Source: Phenylobacterium sp. RIFCSPHIGHO2_01_FULL_69_31
GTDB lineage: Bacteria > Pseudomonadota > Alphaproteobacteria > Caulobacterales > Caulobacteraceae
Assembly (NCBI RefSeq): GCF_001824475.1
Contig: NZ_MHXN01000028.1
Coordinates: 1 to 64,000 of the forward strand
DNA: 64,000 nucleotides
Reading direction: 5' to 3'
Each line of letters begins with the position of its first letter. The first letter of the stretch is position 1. The position numbers were made by a program, and so were the translations under genes. The notes beneath the pieces are model-generated. The model did not search any database. It was not told where the DNA came from and saw nothing but the letters and a program-made list of their open reading frames with translations. Positions 1 to 7,897 of this stretch are shown here, one piece after another.

Positions 1-237
1 CGCCTGGCCGCCGGCGGCGAGCGCCAGCAACGCGCGAACCTCGTCCAGCGTGAAGCCCAGCTCCCGCGCCCGACGCACGAAGCCCAGGCGGCCCACGTCG
101 TCGCCACCGTAGCTGCGATAGCGGCCGCGCCGGGGCGGGGCCGGCATCAGGCCGATCCGCTCGTAGTAGCGGATCGTCTCGATGTTGCAGCCCGTGCGGC
201 GTGAGAGCTCGCCGATCTGGATCGCCTGGTCGGCCAT
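1..237 (-). CDS. MerR-family metal-responsive regulator (N-terminal part)
   Basis: The 79 visible residues form the DNA-binding half of a MerR-family activator: a winged HTH starting at IGELSRRTGCNIETIRYYER, then LGFTLDEVRALLAL at the start of the dimer helix. The C-terminal metal-binding part lies beyond the window edge, so the ligand cannot be read. ATG at 237. The gene is divergent from a MerT-like operon, with a MerR-type promoter between them, which points to a soft metal such as mercury. No merP or merA is visible, so calling it MerR proper would go too far. Confidence 0.9.
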   Translation of the reverse strand, partial: MADQAIQIGELSRRTGCNIETIRYYERIGLMPAPPRRGRYRSYGGDDVGRLGFVRRARELGFTLDEVRALLALAAGGQA

Positions 238-262
238 GGGGAGCGCGGCTTTCGATTAGGGC

Positions 263-293
263 TTGAGTCTGTAGTCGCTACAGATGGCATCCT
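263..293 (+). promoter_or_regulatory. MerR-type promoter/operator with 19-bp spacer
   Basis: A -35 TTGAGT (263-268) and a -10 CATCCT (288-293) are separated by exactly 19 bp. The spacer holds a perfect dyad, CTGTAG-TCG-CTACAG (269-283). An over-long spacer containing a dyad is the known hallmark of promoters untwisted by MerR-family activators. It lies between the divergent regulator and the MerT-like gene, about 30 nt before that gene's GTG start. Confidence 0.85.
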
Positions 294-321
294 AGTCGTC
301 ATTGCACCAGGAGACGACGGC

Positions 322-735
322 GTGACGGCAAGCAGCGGGCTTCGAGTCCGACGGGAAGGACAGGGCGGCAAGCCCGCCGAGACCGCCTTGAACTGGGCGG
401 CGGTCGCCGCTGCGGCCGGAGCGGTCTTCGCCTGGGCCGCATGCTGCGTCCTACCGATGTCGTTGGCGCTGGCTGGCCTTGGGCTGGGCGGTCTGGGCTG
501 GGTCGCCGGTCAGCGCACCTGGTTTACGCTCGGGGCGCTGGCCTTGATCAGCGTGGGCTGGGTCGTCACCTGGCGCCGGGCGCGGACGTGCCGGGTCGAT
601 AGCAGCTGCGCTGCGCCATCACGGCTGGGGATCGCCATGCTCGGTGCGGCCACCGTCCTCGTTCTGCTTGCTCTGATCTGGCAGCCTATCGTCGAGCCCT
701 GGGCCCTGGCGCTGATCCGGAGCGCCCGCGGATGA
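322..735 (+). CDS. MerT-like mercuric/heavy-metal transporter
   Basis: 137-residue inner-membrane protein with about three membrane segments. A vicinal Cys pair (C41-C42, in AACCVLPMSLALAGLG) sits in the first segment and a second pair (C90, C96) in the loop before the last segment. This is the MerT arrangement for moving Hg(II) from periplasm to cytoplasm. Start is GTG at 322, with AGGAGA at 309-314. Its stop overlaps the next start (ATGA at 732-735), so the operon is translationally coupled. The N-terminus before the first helix is longer than usual for MerT. Metal specificity is inferred. Confidence 0.8.
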   Translation: MTASSGLRVRREGQGGKPAETALNWAAVAAAAGAVFAWAACCVLPMSLALAGLGLGGLGWVAGQRTWFTLGALALISVGWVVTWRRARTCRVDSSCAAPSRLGIAMLGAATVLVLLALIWQPIVEPWALALIRSARG

Positions 736-983
736 GCGACGTGCAGATTGAGCTCCGCTCTACGCTCACCTGTCCGCACTGCGGCCACCAGGCGACCGAG
801 ACCATGCCGACCGACGCCTGCCAGTACTTCTACGACTGCCAGGGCTGCGGCGTCGTCCTCAAGCCCAAGCCGGGCGACTGCTGCGTCTTCTGCTCTTACG
901 CGGACGTGCCCTGTCCGCCCATCCAAGAAGCAGGGGCCAGCGGTGGGGCCGCCGCCTGCTGCAGCGGCGGCCGCGATGGGTAA
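732..983 (+). CDS. GDCCVxC domain-containing small Cys-rich protein
   Basis: 83-residue soluble protein rich in cysteine: CPHC (14-17), CxxC (36-39), GDCCVFC (48-54), and CC near the C-terminus. GDCCVxC defines a small protein family, some members of which carry selenocysteine; here all positions are Cys codons. Family members often sit beside mercury genes, so a metal-carrier or chaperone role feeding the adjacent transporters is likely but unproven. Coupled to the upstream gene by ATGA and overlapping the next gene by 8 nt. Confidence 0.85.
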   Translation: MSDVQIELRSTLTCPHCGHQATETMPTDACQYFYDCQGCGVVLKPKPGDCCVFCSYADVPCPPIQEAGASGGAAACCSGGRDG

Positions 984-1356
984 GTGCGACGCGGTTGGCG
1001 GTGCCAAAGATTGGGCCAGCGACACGCGCGCCTTCATCGCGCTCTGGGCGCTCCCCGGCGCAGCGATGCTCGCAGCCCTCCTGCTGGAGCCCACGCTTCG
1101 CGCAGCCGTCTGGGCGGGCATGCTGGTCTGGATGGGCTTCGCCTGTCTGCTGAACGCCCGGCGGTGCGGCCGCATCCACTGCCGCGTGACGGGCCCCTAC
1201 CTCCTGGCGATGGCAGGCTTGGTGGTCGCCTACGCCGCAGGCGCGGCACCGTTTGGCCCACACGGTTGGAGCTTCCTCGGGGGCGCAACCCTCATAGGCT
1301 TCGTGGTCCTCTGGTGGGGCAGCGAGCGTCTATGGGGCAAGTTCGGGCGGCCATAG
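976..1356 (+). CDS. Unassigned four-helix membrane protein, last gene of the metal operon
   Basis: 126-residue hydrophobic protein with about four membrane segments. The central motif CLLNARRCGRIHC, followed by TGPYL, has three Cys and one His and could bind metal at the membrane face. ATG at 976 overlaps the end of the GDCCVxC gene by 8 nt, so co-translation is likely. I do not recognise a named family. The position after MerT-like and GDCCVxC genes suggests a second metal importer or exporter subunit, which is inference. A longer upstream reading in the same frame runs through the GDCCVxC gene and is rejected. Confidence 0.75.
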   Translation: MGKCDAVGGAKDWASDTRAFIALWALPGAAMLAALLLEPTLRAAVWAGMLVWMGFACLLNARRCGRIHCRVTGPYLLAMAGLVVAYAAGAAPFGPHGWSFLGGATLIGFVVLWWGSERLWGKFGRP

Positions 1357-1431
1357 CGACCAATCGGCTGAATACCCGCTACGCTCCCGCCGTCGGCGCC
1401 CTGCGTCGAAACCTGCCGCCGAGTGGACCTC

Positions 1432-2982
1432 GGCCTTGCCAAGTGGAAATGGCGACCAAATCACAGTAGAATCAATGAGCTACGAAACTGCCGTGAGGGT
1501 TCTCGTGAGCTTCTTGGAAGGAACAGATCGGACACAGGTAAGCCTGCTGCCTCCCTGCATCGATGACTATGTCGCTCCCGAATCCCTGGTGCGAGTTGTC
1601 GACGCGTTCGTTGGTAGTCTCGACCTCGCAGAACTCGGCTTTGCTCGCACCGTCGCGGCGGCGACCGGCCGGCCCGGCTACCATCCCGGGGACATGCTTC
1701 GGCTGTATGTCTGGGGCTATCTCAACCAGGTTCGCTCTTCCAGGCACCTCGAGCGGGCCTGCATCCGCGACCTTGAAGCGCTGTGGCTCATGAAGCAGCT
1801 CGCGCCGGACTATCGCACCATCGCCGCCTTCCGGCACGACAACCCCGAGGCCATCGTTGCGGCGAGCGCGGCATTCATCCAGTTCTGCCTCGACGGCGGG
1901 CTCATCACCGGCCGGATGGTGGCGCTGGACGGGACGAAGATGCGGGCCGTCGCCAGCCCGAAGAACATCGCCGGCGCCGAGCGGCTGGCTCGCGACGTCG
2001 CACATACCGAGAAGGAGATCGCCTACTACTTGGACCGGCTCGACGCCATGGACGAAGCCGTGACCCAGGGCTTCGACGACCAACCGGTTCACCGGCAGGC
2101 CTTCACTGACGCGATCGCCGCGTTGAGCCGGCGGAAGGATCGGCTGGCGCGCCGGCAAGAAATCTTGGTGGAACGCGCCGAAAAGGTGCTGGTCTTCGGC
2201 GAGCCCGACGCGAGGCCGATGGGCTACGCCCACTCACCCAAGATGCCCTGCTACAACATGCAAAGCGTCGTGGACGTAGATAGCGGTCTGATCGTCCACC
2301 ACGACGTCGCCAACGAAGCGAACGACAGCCAACTCCTGCACCCAATGTCGCTGGCGACGATGGAAGTGCTGCAGGTCGACCGCCTGACTGTTCTGGCGGA
2401 CGGCGGCTACTCGAACGCCCAGGCGATAGCGGCGTGCGAGCACGATCGAATCGAGGTCGCGGCGCCGATCAAGCGCGGCGCGATGAACACCGACTTCTTT
2501 CGGCCGACCCAGTTCGCATTTGATGAGGCGTCAGACACCATCCGCTGCCCGGCGGGTCAGACGATGAAGCCCTCCGGCAAACACACCCGCAATCGCGCCA
2601 TCCGATATCGAACGACCGCCTGCAGGGACTGCCGCCTGAAGCCGAGATGCACAGCGGGCGCCCAACGGACGATCCATCGCCTGTTCGACCAGGCGGCGCT
2701 CGATCGCATGGAGGCGAGGATCTACGCCAATCCAAGCCTGATGGTGACGCGCCGATGCACGGTTGAGCACCCGTTCGGCACGATCAAGCGAATGTCGGGA
2801 GGTGGTCGGTTCCTTACCCGCGGCCTCAGAGCAGTAAAGGCAGAGGCAGCGCTCTCCATCCTGGCCTTCAACATCATCCACGCGGTGAATGTCTTCGGTC
2901 CGGCGCGCCTGACACCGTCGGCCTAAACGGCCGGCTCGATGCGGCGTCCACGCCAGGGCGGCCGGCGAGTTTTGGCACAGCC
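1432..2982 (+). mobile_element. IS1182-family insertion sequence (approximate ends)
   Basis: One transposase gene between two short imperfect inverted ends: GGCCTTGCCAA at 1432-1442 and TTGGCACAGCC at 2972-2982 (9 of 11 matches). The right end lies in a GAGTTTTGGCACAGCCTG context resembling ends I recall for other IS1182 members. No target duplication could be recognised, so the ends are tentative. The element separates the metal operon from the conjugation backbone. Confidence 0.6.
1505..2926 (+). CDS. IS1182-family transposase
   Basis: About 473-residue DDE transposase. The N-terminus (FLEGTDRTQVSLLPPCIDDYV) matches the conserved IS1182 start. The GTG at 1505 has GAGGG at 1495-1499 and is preferred over ATG at 1436 or 1475. 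Candidate catalytic residues are the Asp in VALDGTKMRAVASPKN, the Asp in VLADGGYS, and the Glu in CTVEHPFGTIKRMSG. A zinc-knuckle-like segment (TACRDCRLKPRC) lies between the second Asp and the Glu. The frame is intact, so the copy may be active. Confidence 0.9.
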   Translation: MSFLEGTDRTQVSLLPPCIDDYVAPESLVRVVDAFVGSLDLAELGFARTVAAATGRPGYHPGDMLRLYVWGYLNQVRSSRHLERACIRDLEALWLMKQLAPDYRTIAAFRHDNPEAIVAASAAFIQFCLDGGLITGRMVALDGTKMRAVASPKNIAGAERLARDVAHTEKEIAYYLDRLDAMDEAVTQGFDDQPVHRQAFTDAIAALSRRKDRLARRQEILVERAEKVLVFGEPDARPMGYAHSPKMPCYNMQSVVDVDSGLIVHHDVANEANDSQLLHPMSLATMEVLQVDRLTVLADGGYSNAQAIAACEHDRIEVAAPIKRGAMNTDFFRPTQFAFDEASDTIRCPAGQTMKPSGKHTRNRAIRYRTTACRDCRLKPRCTAGAQRTIHRLFDQAALDRMEARIYANPSLMVTRRCTVEHPFGTIKRMSGGGRFLTRGLRAVKAEAALSILAFNIIHAVNVFGPARLTPSA

Positions 2983-3383
2983 TGCCCCGCAACGCCCCCT
3001 TCAAGGTGAGCGGCCGGCGGGCGTGCGCGGTCCCGCCGCTGCCGCGGCTCCTACGGGTCCGCCCCTTCGGGCGCGCTCTGCGCGCCGGCGGCCGCTCGAC
3101 GGCGCGTCCCGCCGTGCAGCGCCTGGCGGCGCGCAGGCTCCTTGCAGCCTTCACTCCTCTTGGGCCGCCTACGGCGGCCGCGGCTTAGGGCTCCGCCCTC
3201 GGCGCGCTTCGGAGCGGCTTCCGCCCAGCTTCGGTCCCTCGCTCGGGCGGCAGGAGGGCAGGGCCGGCAGGCCCTGCAACCGGTTCCCCGCGAAGCCGCC
3301 CCGCCGCTTGCACACCCGGTCTCGCCGACGGGCAAGGCTGCAGGCGCGGCGTGCGCCTGCAACCTGCCCCAAGGAGCAAACCC
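2983..3383. other. Hairpin-rich GC island upstream of parB; no gene seen
   Basis: No credible coding frame. The stretch is packed with inverted repeats, including CGCCC/GGGCG near 3060, GCGCGC/GCGCGC near 3075, GGCCGCC-TAC-GGCGGCC near 3163, AGGGCC-GGCA-GGCCCT near 3258, and a 9-bp stem (3339-3347 with 3353-3361) just before the parB ribosome site. It could hold the parB promoter, a partition or replication site, or folded leader RNA; none can be assigned by eye. Confidence 0.55.
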
Positions 3384-5342
3384 ATGAACGCCCAGACCTT
3401 GATCGAGTCCGGAACGGTGCTCGACATTCCTCTCAACAAGCTCAAGAAGTCGCCGAAGAACGCGCGGAAGACCCCGCATGGCGACGCGGCCATCGAAGCG
3501 CTGGCGGCCTCCATCGCCGCCAAGGGCCTCTTGCAGGCCCCTGTGGTGGAGCCGGAAACCGGCGAGGACGGGGAGCCCACCGGCTTCTATCTGGTGACCA
3601 TCGGGGAGGGGCGGCGGCTGGCGCTCGCCTTGCGCGCCAAGCGCAAGGAAATCCGCAAGTCCGAGCCGGTGCGCTGCGTGGTGGACACCGCCAACGACCC
3701 GCATGAGATCAGCCTCGACGAGAACGTCACCCGCACCGACATGCACCCCGCCGACCAGTTCGAGGCCTTCAAACGGCTCAGCGACGAGCGCGGCTTGAGC
3801 GCCGAGGACATCGGCGCCCGGTTCGGGGTGTCGGCCCAGGTGGTGCGGCAGCGCCTGCGGCTGGGCGCGGTCTCGCCCAAGCTGATGGCGATCTACCGCG
3901 AGGACGGCCTGACGCTGGACCAGTTGATGGCCTTCGCGGTCAGCGAGGACCACGAGCGCCAGGAGCAGGTCTACGACCAGCTGTCCTGGAACCGCTCGGC
4001 GGCCCTGATCCGCCGGGCCATGACCGAGGCCAAGGTTCCGGCGAGCGACCGGCGCGCGGTGTTCGTCGGCGTGGACGCCTATGCCGAGGCGGGCGGCCAG
4101 ACCCTGCGCGATCTGTTCACCGAGGACGGCGGTGGCTGGCTGGAAGATGCCGCGCTGCTGGATCGGCTGGCGGGCGCGAAGCTGGAGGCCATCGCCACCG
4201 AGGTGCGCGAGCGGGAAGGTTGGAAGTGGGCCACAGCCTGCCTGGACTACCCGCACGGCCATGGCTGGCGGCGGGTCTATCCGAGGCCGGTGGAGCGGAC
4301 CGAGGACGAGGCGGCGCAGATCGCGGCCCTCTCGGAGGAATACGACGCCCTGGTCAGCCAATGGGACGCGGTGGAGGACCTGCCGCCCGAGGTGGAGGCG
4401 CGCTTCAAGGCGATCGATGCGGCGCTGGACGCCTTCGGCGACGGGACCGCCTACGATCCCGACGAGGTCGCGCGCGGCGGGGTCTTTGTGGTTCTCGGCC
4501 ACGACGGTCAGGTGCGCGTCGAGCGCGGCCTGATCCGGCCCGAAGACGAAGCGCCGGCGCCCAGCGCCGAAACCGAGGCGGACGGGGAGGGGGCGATCCC
4601 CGCCGAACCAAGACCGGATGCCGGAGCCTCGGAGGACGAGCCCGAGGACGAGGGTTTGGCGCCGCTCTCCGAGCGGCTGGTTCTGGACCTCACGGCGCAC
4701 AAGACCGTGGGCCTTCGCGAGGCTCTGGCGTCCGATCCGACGCTGGCGCTCACCGCCCTGGTCCATGCCCTGGCGCTCAAGACCTTCTACCCGCCGTACG
4801 AGCAATCCTCCTGTGTGGAGGTGAAGCTGGTGTCGGCCTATCTCGACGGCCATGCGCCGGGCGTCAGCGAGAGCCCGGCCGGGCGACGGATCGCAGAGCG
4901 ACATGAGGCATGGGCGCAGCGCTTTCCGCGCGAGAGCGCCGAGGCCTGGGGCTTTGTGGCGGGCCTGGACGGCGGCGAGCTGCTCGACCTTCTGGCCCAC
5001 TGCGTCAGCCTGGGCGTCAACGCCGTGCGCAACCCCATGGACCGCAAGCCGGGCGCCTGGGCGCACGCCGAGGTGCTGGCGCAGGCGGCGGGGCTCGACA
5101 TGACCCGCACCTGGGCGCCCACGGTGTCGAGCTATCTCGGGCGGATCACCAAGCCGCGCATCCTCGAAGCGGTGCGCGAAGCGGCGGGCGAAGACGCCGC
5201 CGAGCGGATTTCCGGGCTCAAGAAGATCGAAATGGCCCAAGCCGCCGAGCCGCTGATCGCCGGGACCGGCTGGCTGCCGCCCCTGCTGCGGACGGCGCAG
5301 CTTGAAGCCGCGCCCGAGGCCGTGCCCATGGCCGCCGAGTAG
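3384..5342 (+). CDS. ParB/RepB/Spo0J-family protein
   Basis: 652 residues. The N-terminal ParB domain (about 10-115, with LDENVTRTDMHPADQF) is followed by an HTH (SAEDIGARFGVSAQVVRQRL) and a long C-terminal part with acidic, low-complexity stretches around residues 370-430. ATG at 3384 has AAGGAG at 3371-3376. The protein is roughly twice the length of a chromosomal ParB and matches the long version carried by alphaproteobacterial conjugative elements. Likely role: DNA binding for maintenance or regulation of the element. No ParA gene is adjacent. A strong terminator follows the stop. Confidence 0.88.
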   Translation: MNAQTLIESGTVLDIPLNKLKKSPKNARKTPHGDAAIEALAASIAAKGLLQAPVVEPETGEDGEPTGFYLVTIGEGRRLALALRAKRKEIRKSEPVRCVVDTANDPHEISLDENVTRTDMHPADQFEAFKRLSDERGLSAEDIGARFGVSAQVVRQRLRLGAVSPKLMAIYREDGLTLDQLMAFAVSEDHERQEQVYDQLSWNRSAALIRRAMTEAKVPASDRRAVFVGVDAYAEAGGQTLRDLFTEDGGGWLEDAALLDRLAGAKLEAIATEVREREGWKWATACLDYPHGHGWRRVYPRPVERTEDEAAQIAALSEEYDALVSQWDAVEDLPPEVEARFKAIDAALDAFGDGTAYDPDEVARGGVFVVLGHDGQVRVERGLIRPEDEAPAPSAETEADGEGAIPAEPRPDAGASEDEPEDEGLAPLSERLVLDLTAHKTVGLREALASDPTLALTALVHALALKTFYPPYEQSSCVEVKLVSAYLDGHAPGVSESPAGRRIAERHEAWAQRFPRESAEAWGFVAGLDGGELLDLLAHCVSLGVNAVRNPMDRKPGAWAHAEVLAQAAGLDMTRTWAPTVSSYLGRITKPRILEAVREAAGEDAAERISGLKKIEMAQAAEPLIAGTGWLPPLLRTAQLEAAPEAVPMAAE

Positions 5343-5360
5343 CCGGCGATACGACCCTTG

Positions 5361-5390
5361 AGGCCCACGCGGGTTCGCCCGCGTGGGCCT
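5361..5390 (+). terminator. 13-bp stem, TTCG-loop bidirectional terminator
   Basis: A perfect 13-bp stem (5361-5373 with 5378-5390) is closed by a TTCG tetraloop. It lies between the converging ends of parB and the small minus-strand gene at 5403, so it probably ends both transcripts. A short TTGT run follows on the plus side. Confidence 0.85.
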
Positions 5391-5402
5391 TGTCGTGCCC
5401 GG

Positions 5403-5591
5403 TCAGGCGTTGTCGGTGTCGCGGCCGTCCGGCTCCTTGGCGACCCCCTTGAACGGGGTTCCGTCATCCTTCACGGACATCAGTTGCCCCGTGCGCTCGT
5501 CGCGCTTCTGCCAATGGCCGTCCGGACGCTGGAACTGCGTCCGCCCCGTCACCGCACCCCGCCGATACCCGTCACCTGTGTTCTTCGCCAT
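5403..5591 (-). CDS. Small conserved hypothetical protein of conjugative elements
   Basis: 62 residues starting MAKNTGDGYRRGAVTGRTQF, with repeated short motifs (GHWQKRDERTGQLM, GTPFKGV) typical of a widespread small protein of unknown function in alphaproteobacterial mobile elements. ATG at 5591 is chosen because GGAGG lies 5 nt upstream; a second ATG at 5603 lacks a ribosome site. Soluble, very polar and basic, possibly nucleic-acid binding. It converges with parB across the terminator. Confidence 0.75.
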   Translation of the reverse strand: MAKNTGDGYRRGAVTGRTQFQRPDGHWQKRDERTGQLMSVKDDGTPFKGVAKEPDGRDTDNA

Positions 5592-5675
5592 GCTGGCCTC
5601 CATCAGAACCTAAGGTGAACGTGGGAACGGCCAAGCTCGCGTTCAATACAGCCAAGCTGGCCAAGTTGTCGCAGG

Positions 5676-6059
5676 TCAGGACCGGCCCGAGGCCAGGGCG
5701 GAAGCGAGGTCAGGGTCGTAGCCAGCGCTATCGTCCTGGGCGTCGAGGAGGGCCACTTCGGCGTCCGGGTGCCAGGTCACCGTTTCCAGGTCGGCCGGCG
5801 CACCGGCGGGGATCTCCGCAGGCTTTCCGAACAGGTGCACCAGCAGGCTGTCCATGCCCGCGCGCATGGCCCAGCCCCAGCGCGGATGACCCGGACCCGC
5901 CTCGCGGTTGATCGCCGCCGACAGGCCAAGGTGCAGCACCTCATAGCCGCCGCTGGGGTGGCGCCGGGCGAAGGCGAAGAGGCCCGCGGTTCGCACGAAC
6001 CGGCCATCGTGGTGGCCGAGCGCCATGAATGGCACGCCGCCGATGAAGATGTCGCCCAT
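5676..6059 (-). CDS. Hypothetical protein of the element backbone
   Basis: 127 residues starting MGDIFIGGVPFMALGHHDGRF, soluble, with no signal peptide or membrane segment. I do not recognise a family. ATG at 6059 is supported by GGAGGA 6 nt upstream; the frame continues upstream to 6197, but that part is low-complexity Gly/Arg and unlikely to be translated. Upstream of the small gene at 5403 on the same strand, with an 84-nt gap that carries a CGCAGGT motif. Confidence 0.6.
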   Translation of the reverse strand: MGDIFIGGVPFMALGHHDGRFVRTAGLFAFARRHPSGGYEVLHLGLSAAINREAGPGHPRWGWAMRAGMDSLLVHLFGKPAEIPAGAPADLETVTWHPDAEVALLDAQDDSAGYDPDLASALASGRS

Positions 6060-6441
6060 GGCTGTCCTCCAGGCGGGAACATAGGCAGAACATCGCCTGT
6101 CTGTGGAGTCCCTTCCGGCGCCCGGAGCCAGACCCGCCGGGGTCGGGAAGGTCGCGGGGCGCAGGCGACCAGCTCCTGACCCCAAGCCGCCGCCCACGCG
6201 GCCTCCGATGTCTTGATCACGGCCGAGGGGGAGGGGCTTCGCCCCCGCCCGACCGGCAACGCCCGCGCGCGACTTCTTTCCCCTGCCGGCCTCGCCGGCA
6301 TTCCTCGCGAAGCAAACAAGTCGCGCGCCGCCGTCCTACGCTGCGCTTCGGGCCTGCGGCTGCCGGCCCGGGACGCCCCTCGGCTCCGGATCGCCATCGA
6401 GGCCGCGATGGGCGCGGCCCGGAGACGACAGGAGATTTCCC
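6060..6441. other. Gene-free leader of the DUF736 operon with compound hairpin
   Basis: No gene. The main feature is a long inverted repeat: arms 6265-6279 and 6314-6328 match at 14 of 15 positions (core GCGCGCGACTT/AAGTCGCGCGC). The loop contains a second perfect 7-bp hairpin, TGCCGGC-CTC-GCCGGCA (6284-6300). Another GC stem, GGGGCTTCGCCCC, lies near 6235. The sequence resembles leaders I recall upstream of DUF736 genes on other elements, which suggests a conserved structured element. Confidence 0.6.
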
Positions 6442-6753
6442 ATGGCCACCATCGGCACCTTCCATAAGCAGGCGGACGGCAGCTACGCCGGCGCCATCAA
6501 GACCCTCAGCCTCAACGTCAAGGCCGCCCAGTTCCGGGCCTCGGAGACGGACAACGAGAAGGGCCCGGACTTCCGCATCTTCGCCGGCCAGACCGAGTTC
6601 GGCGCGGCCTGGAAGAAGACCTCCCGCGAGAACCGGGACTACCTCTCCGTCAAGCTCGACGACCCCAGCTTCCCGGCCCCGATCTACGCCTCGCTGGTCG
6701 ACGCCGACGATGGCTACGCCCTGATCTGGTCGCGCAGCCGCGCCGCCGACTGA
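6442..6753 (+). CDS. DUF736 family protein
   Basis: 103 residues covering a whole DUF736 domain: [20 protein letters not shown] at the N-terminus and the ending [19 protein letters not shown], with LIWSR. DUF736 proteins are almost always encoded in conjugative-element backbones; their function is unknown, and the small beta-rich fold has been suggested to bind nucleic acid. ATG at 6442 has AGGAGA 9 nt upstream. It follows the structured leader and precedes the ArdC-like gene by 73 nt. Confidence 0.9.
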   Translation: MATIGTFHKQADGSYAGAIKTLSLNVKAAQFRASETDNEKGPDFRIFAGQTEFGAAWKKTSRENRDYLSVKLDDPSFPAPIYASLVDADDGYALIWSRSRAAD

Positions 6754-6826
6754 GCTCCCGCGCCGCCGCCCCGCACCGCCGGGGCGGCGCCCCTTCCTGA
6801 ACAATCCGAACGCAAAGGAGCCCGCC

Positions 6827-7735
6827 ATGTCGCGCGCGCCCGAACACACTCGCCCCGACCTCTACAGCCGTGTCACCGCCCAAATTGTCGAAGACCTGCA
6901 GCGCGGCGTTCGACCCTGGACCAAGCCCTGGTCCGCCGAACACCTGGCCGGGCGCATCACCCGGCCGCTCCGCCACTCCGGCCAACCCTACAGCGGCATC
7001 AACGTCGTGCTGCTCTGGGCCGACGCCGTCGCCAAGGGCTTCTCGGCGCCCATCTGGATGACCTTCCGCCAGGCCTTGGAGCTCGGCGCCCATGTCCGCA
7101 AGGGCGAGCACGGCTCCACGGTCGTCTACGCCAATCGCCTGAAGCGCACCGAAACTGCGGACGACGGCCGCGACGTCGAGCGCGAGATCCCGTTCCTGAA
7201 GGCCTACACGGTGTTCAACGTCGAGCAGATCGAAGGCTTGCCGGCGCACTTCCATGCGGTCGCCGAACCGCAACAGGACCCGCAGGCCCGCATCGCCCAC
7301 GCCGACGCCTTCTTCGCCGCTACGGGCGCCGAGATCCGGCACGGCGGCAACAGCGCCTACTACGCCCTGCATCCCGATTACGTGCAGCTGCCGCCCTTCG
7401 AGACCTTCGTCGATCCGGAGAGCTACTACGCCACCCTGGCGCACGAGTGCACGCACTGGACGCGTCACCCGACACGCATCGATCGCGACTTCGGCCGCGC
7501 GCGCTGGGGCGACGAAGGCTATGCCCGCGAGGAGCTGGTGGCCGAACTCGGCGCCGCCTTTCTCTGCGCCGACCTGGGCCTGGAGTTGCAGCCCCGGGTG
7601 GATCACGCCGCCTACATCGACAGCTGGCTGAGCGTTCTGCAGGGCGACAAGCGGTTCATCTTCACCGCAGCCGCCTACGCCCAGCGCGCCGCCGACTTCC
7701 TGCACGCGCAGCAGCCGGCGAGCCTCGCCGCCTGA
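6827..7735 (+). CDS. ardC: ArdC-like antirestriction protein with zincin-like domain
   Basis: 302 residues. The N-terminal part (about 10-130; LYSRVTAQIVEDLQRGVRPW, PYSGINVVLLW) is the ssDNA-binding ArdC domain. The C-terminal part is a zincin-like metallopeptidase domain with HECTH at about 206-210 and a downstream EELVAELGAAF helix that would supply the third zinc ligand. ArdC-type proteins protect incoming single-stranded plasmid DNA from host restriction during conjugation. ATG at 6827 has AAGGAG upstream. All key residues are intact. Confidence 0.9.
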   Translation: MSRAPEHTRPDLYSRVTAQIVEDLQRGVRPWTKPWSAEHLAGRITRPLRHSGQPYSGINVVLLWADAVAKGFSAPIWMTFRQALELGAHVRKGEHGSTVVYANRLKRTETADDGRDVEREIPFLKAYTVFNVEQIEGLPAHFHAVAEPQQDPQARIAHADAFFAATGAEIRHGGNSAYYALHPDYVQLPPFETFVDPESYYATLAHECTHWTRHPTRIDRDFGRARWGDEGYAREELVAELGAAFLCADLGLELQPRVDHAAYIDSWLSVLQGDKRFIFTAAAYAQRAADFLHAQQPASLAA

Positions 7736-7847
7736 GACGTCACGCCCCGCGCCGGCCGGGCGCGGGGCGCTCTTGCACTGCACGCCGTGCGGCGGCCGAC
7801 GCGTACACGGCTCGCCACGTTTCCGCCGCCGACTCGCACAACGATTC

Positions 7848-7861
7848 CCCAGTATACTGGG
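7848..7861. promoter_or_regulatory. 14-bp perfect palindrome, candidate XRE operator over a -10 box
   Basis: CCCAGTATACTGGG is a perfect palindrome 37 nt before the XRE gene start. Its centre TATACT could serve as the -10 of that gene, so a dimer bound here would block transcription. Autoregulation by the adjacent small HTH protein is the simplest reading. Confidence 0.6.
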
Positions 7862-7897
7862 TGGCTGAAGTGCGGCCGGCGCCGCCGTCTCCTCCTC

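Noticed and set aside
338-352. A tRNA T-loop-like string (GCTTCGAGTCC)
   Set aside because: The flanks do not pair as a T-arm and no acceptor or anticodon stem can be drawn; it lies in the start of the MerT-like gene.
748-1356. A 202-codon open frame covering two genes of the metal operon
   Set aside because: Its first 76 codons are a shadow of the GDCCVxC gene; only the part from 976 has protein-like character.
322-1356. Calling the left operon a complete mercury-resistance operon
   Set aside because: Only a MerT-like transporter supports mercury; MerP and MerA are not visible, so the metal is left open.
3051-5240. A 729-codon open frame antisense to parB
   Set aside because: Long antisense frames are common in high-GC genes; the translation is Arg/Ala/Gly-rich with no recognisable domain.
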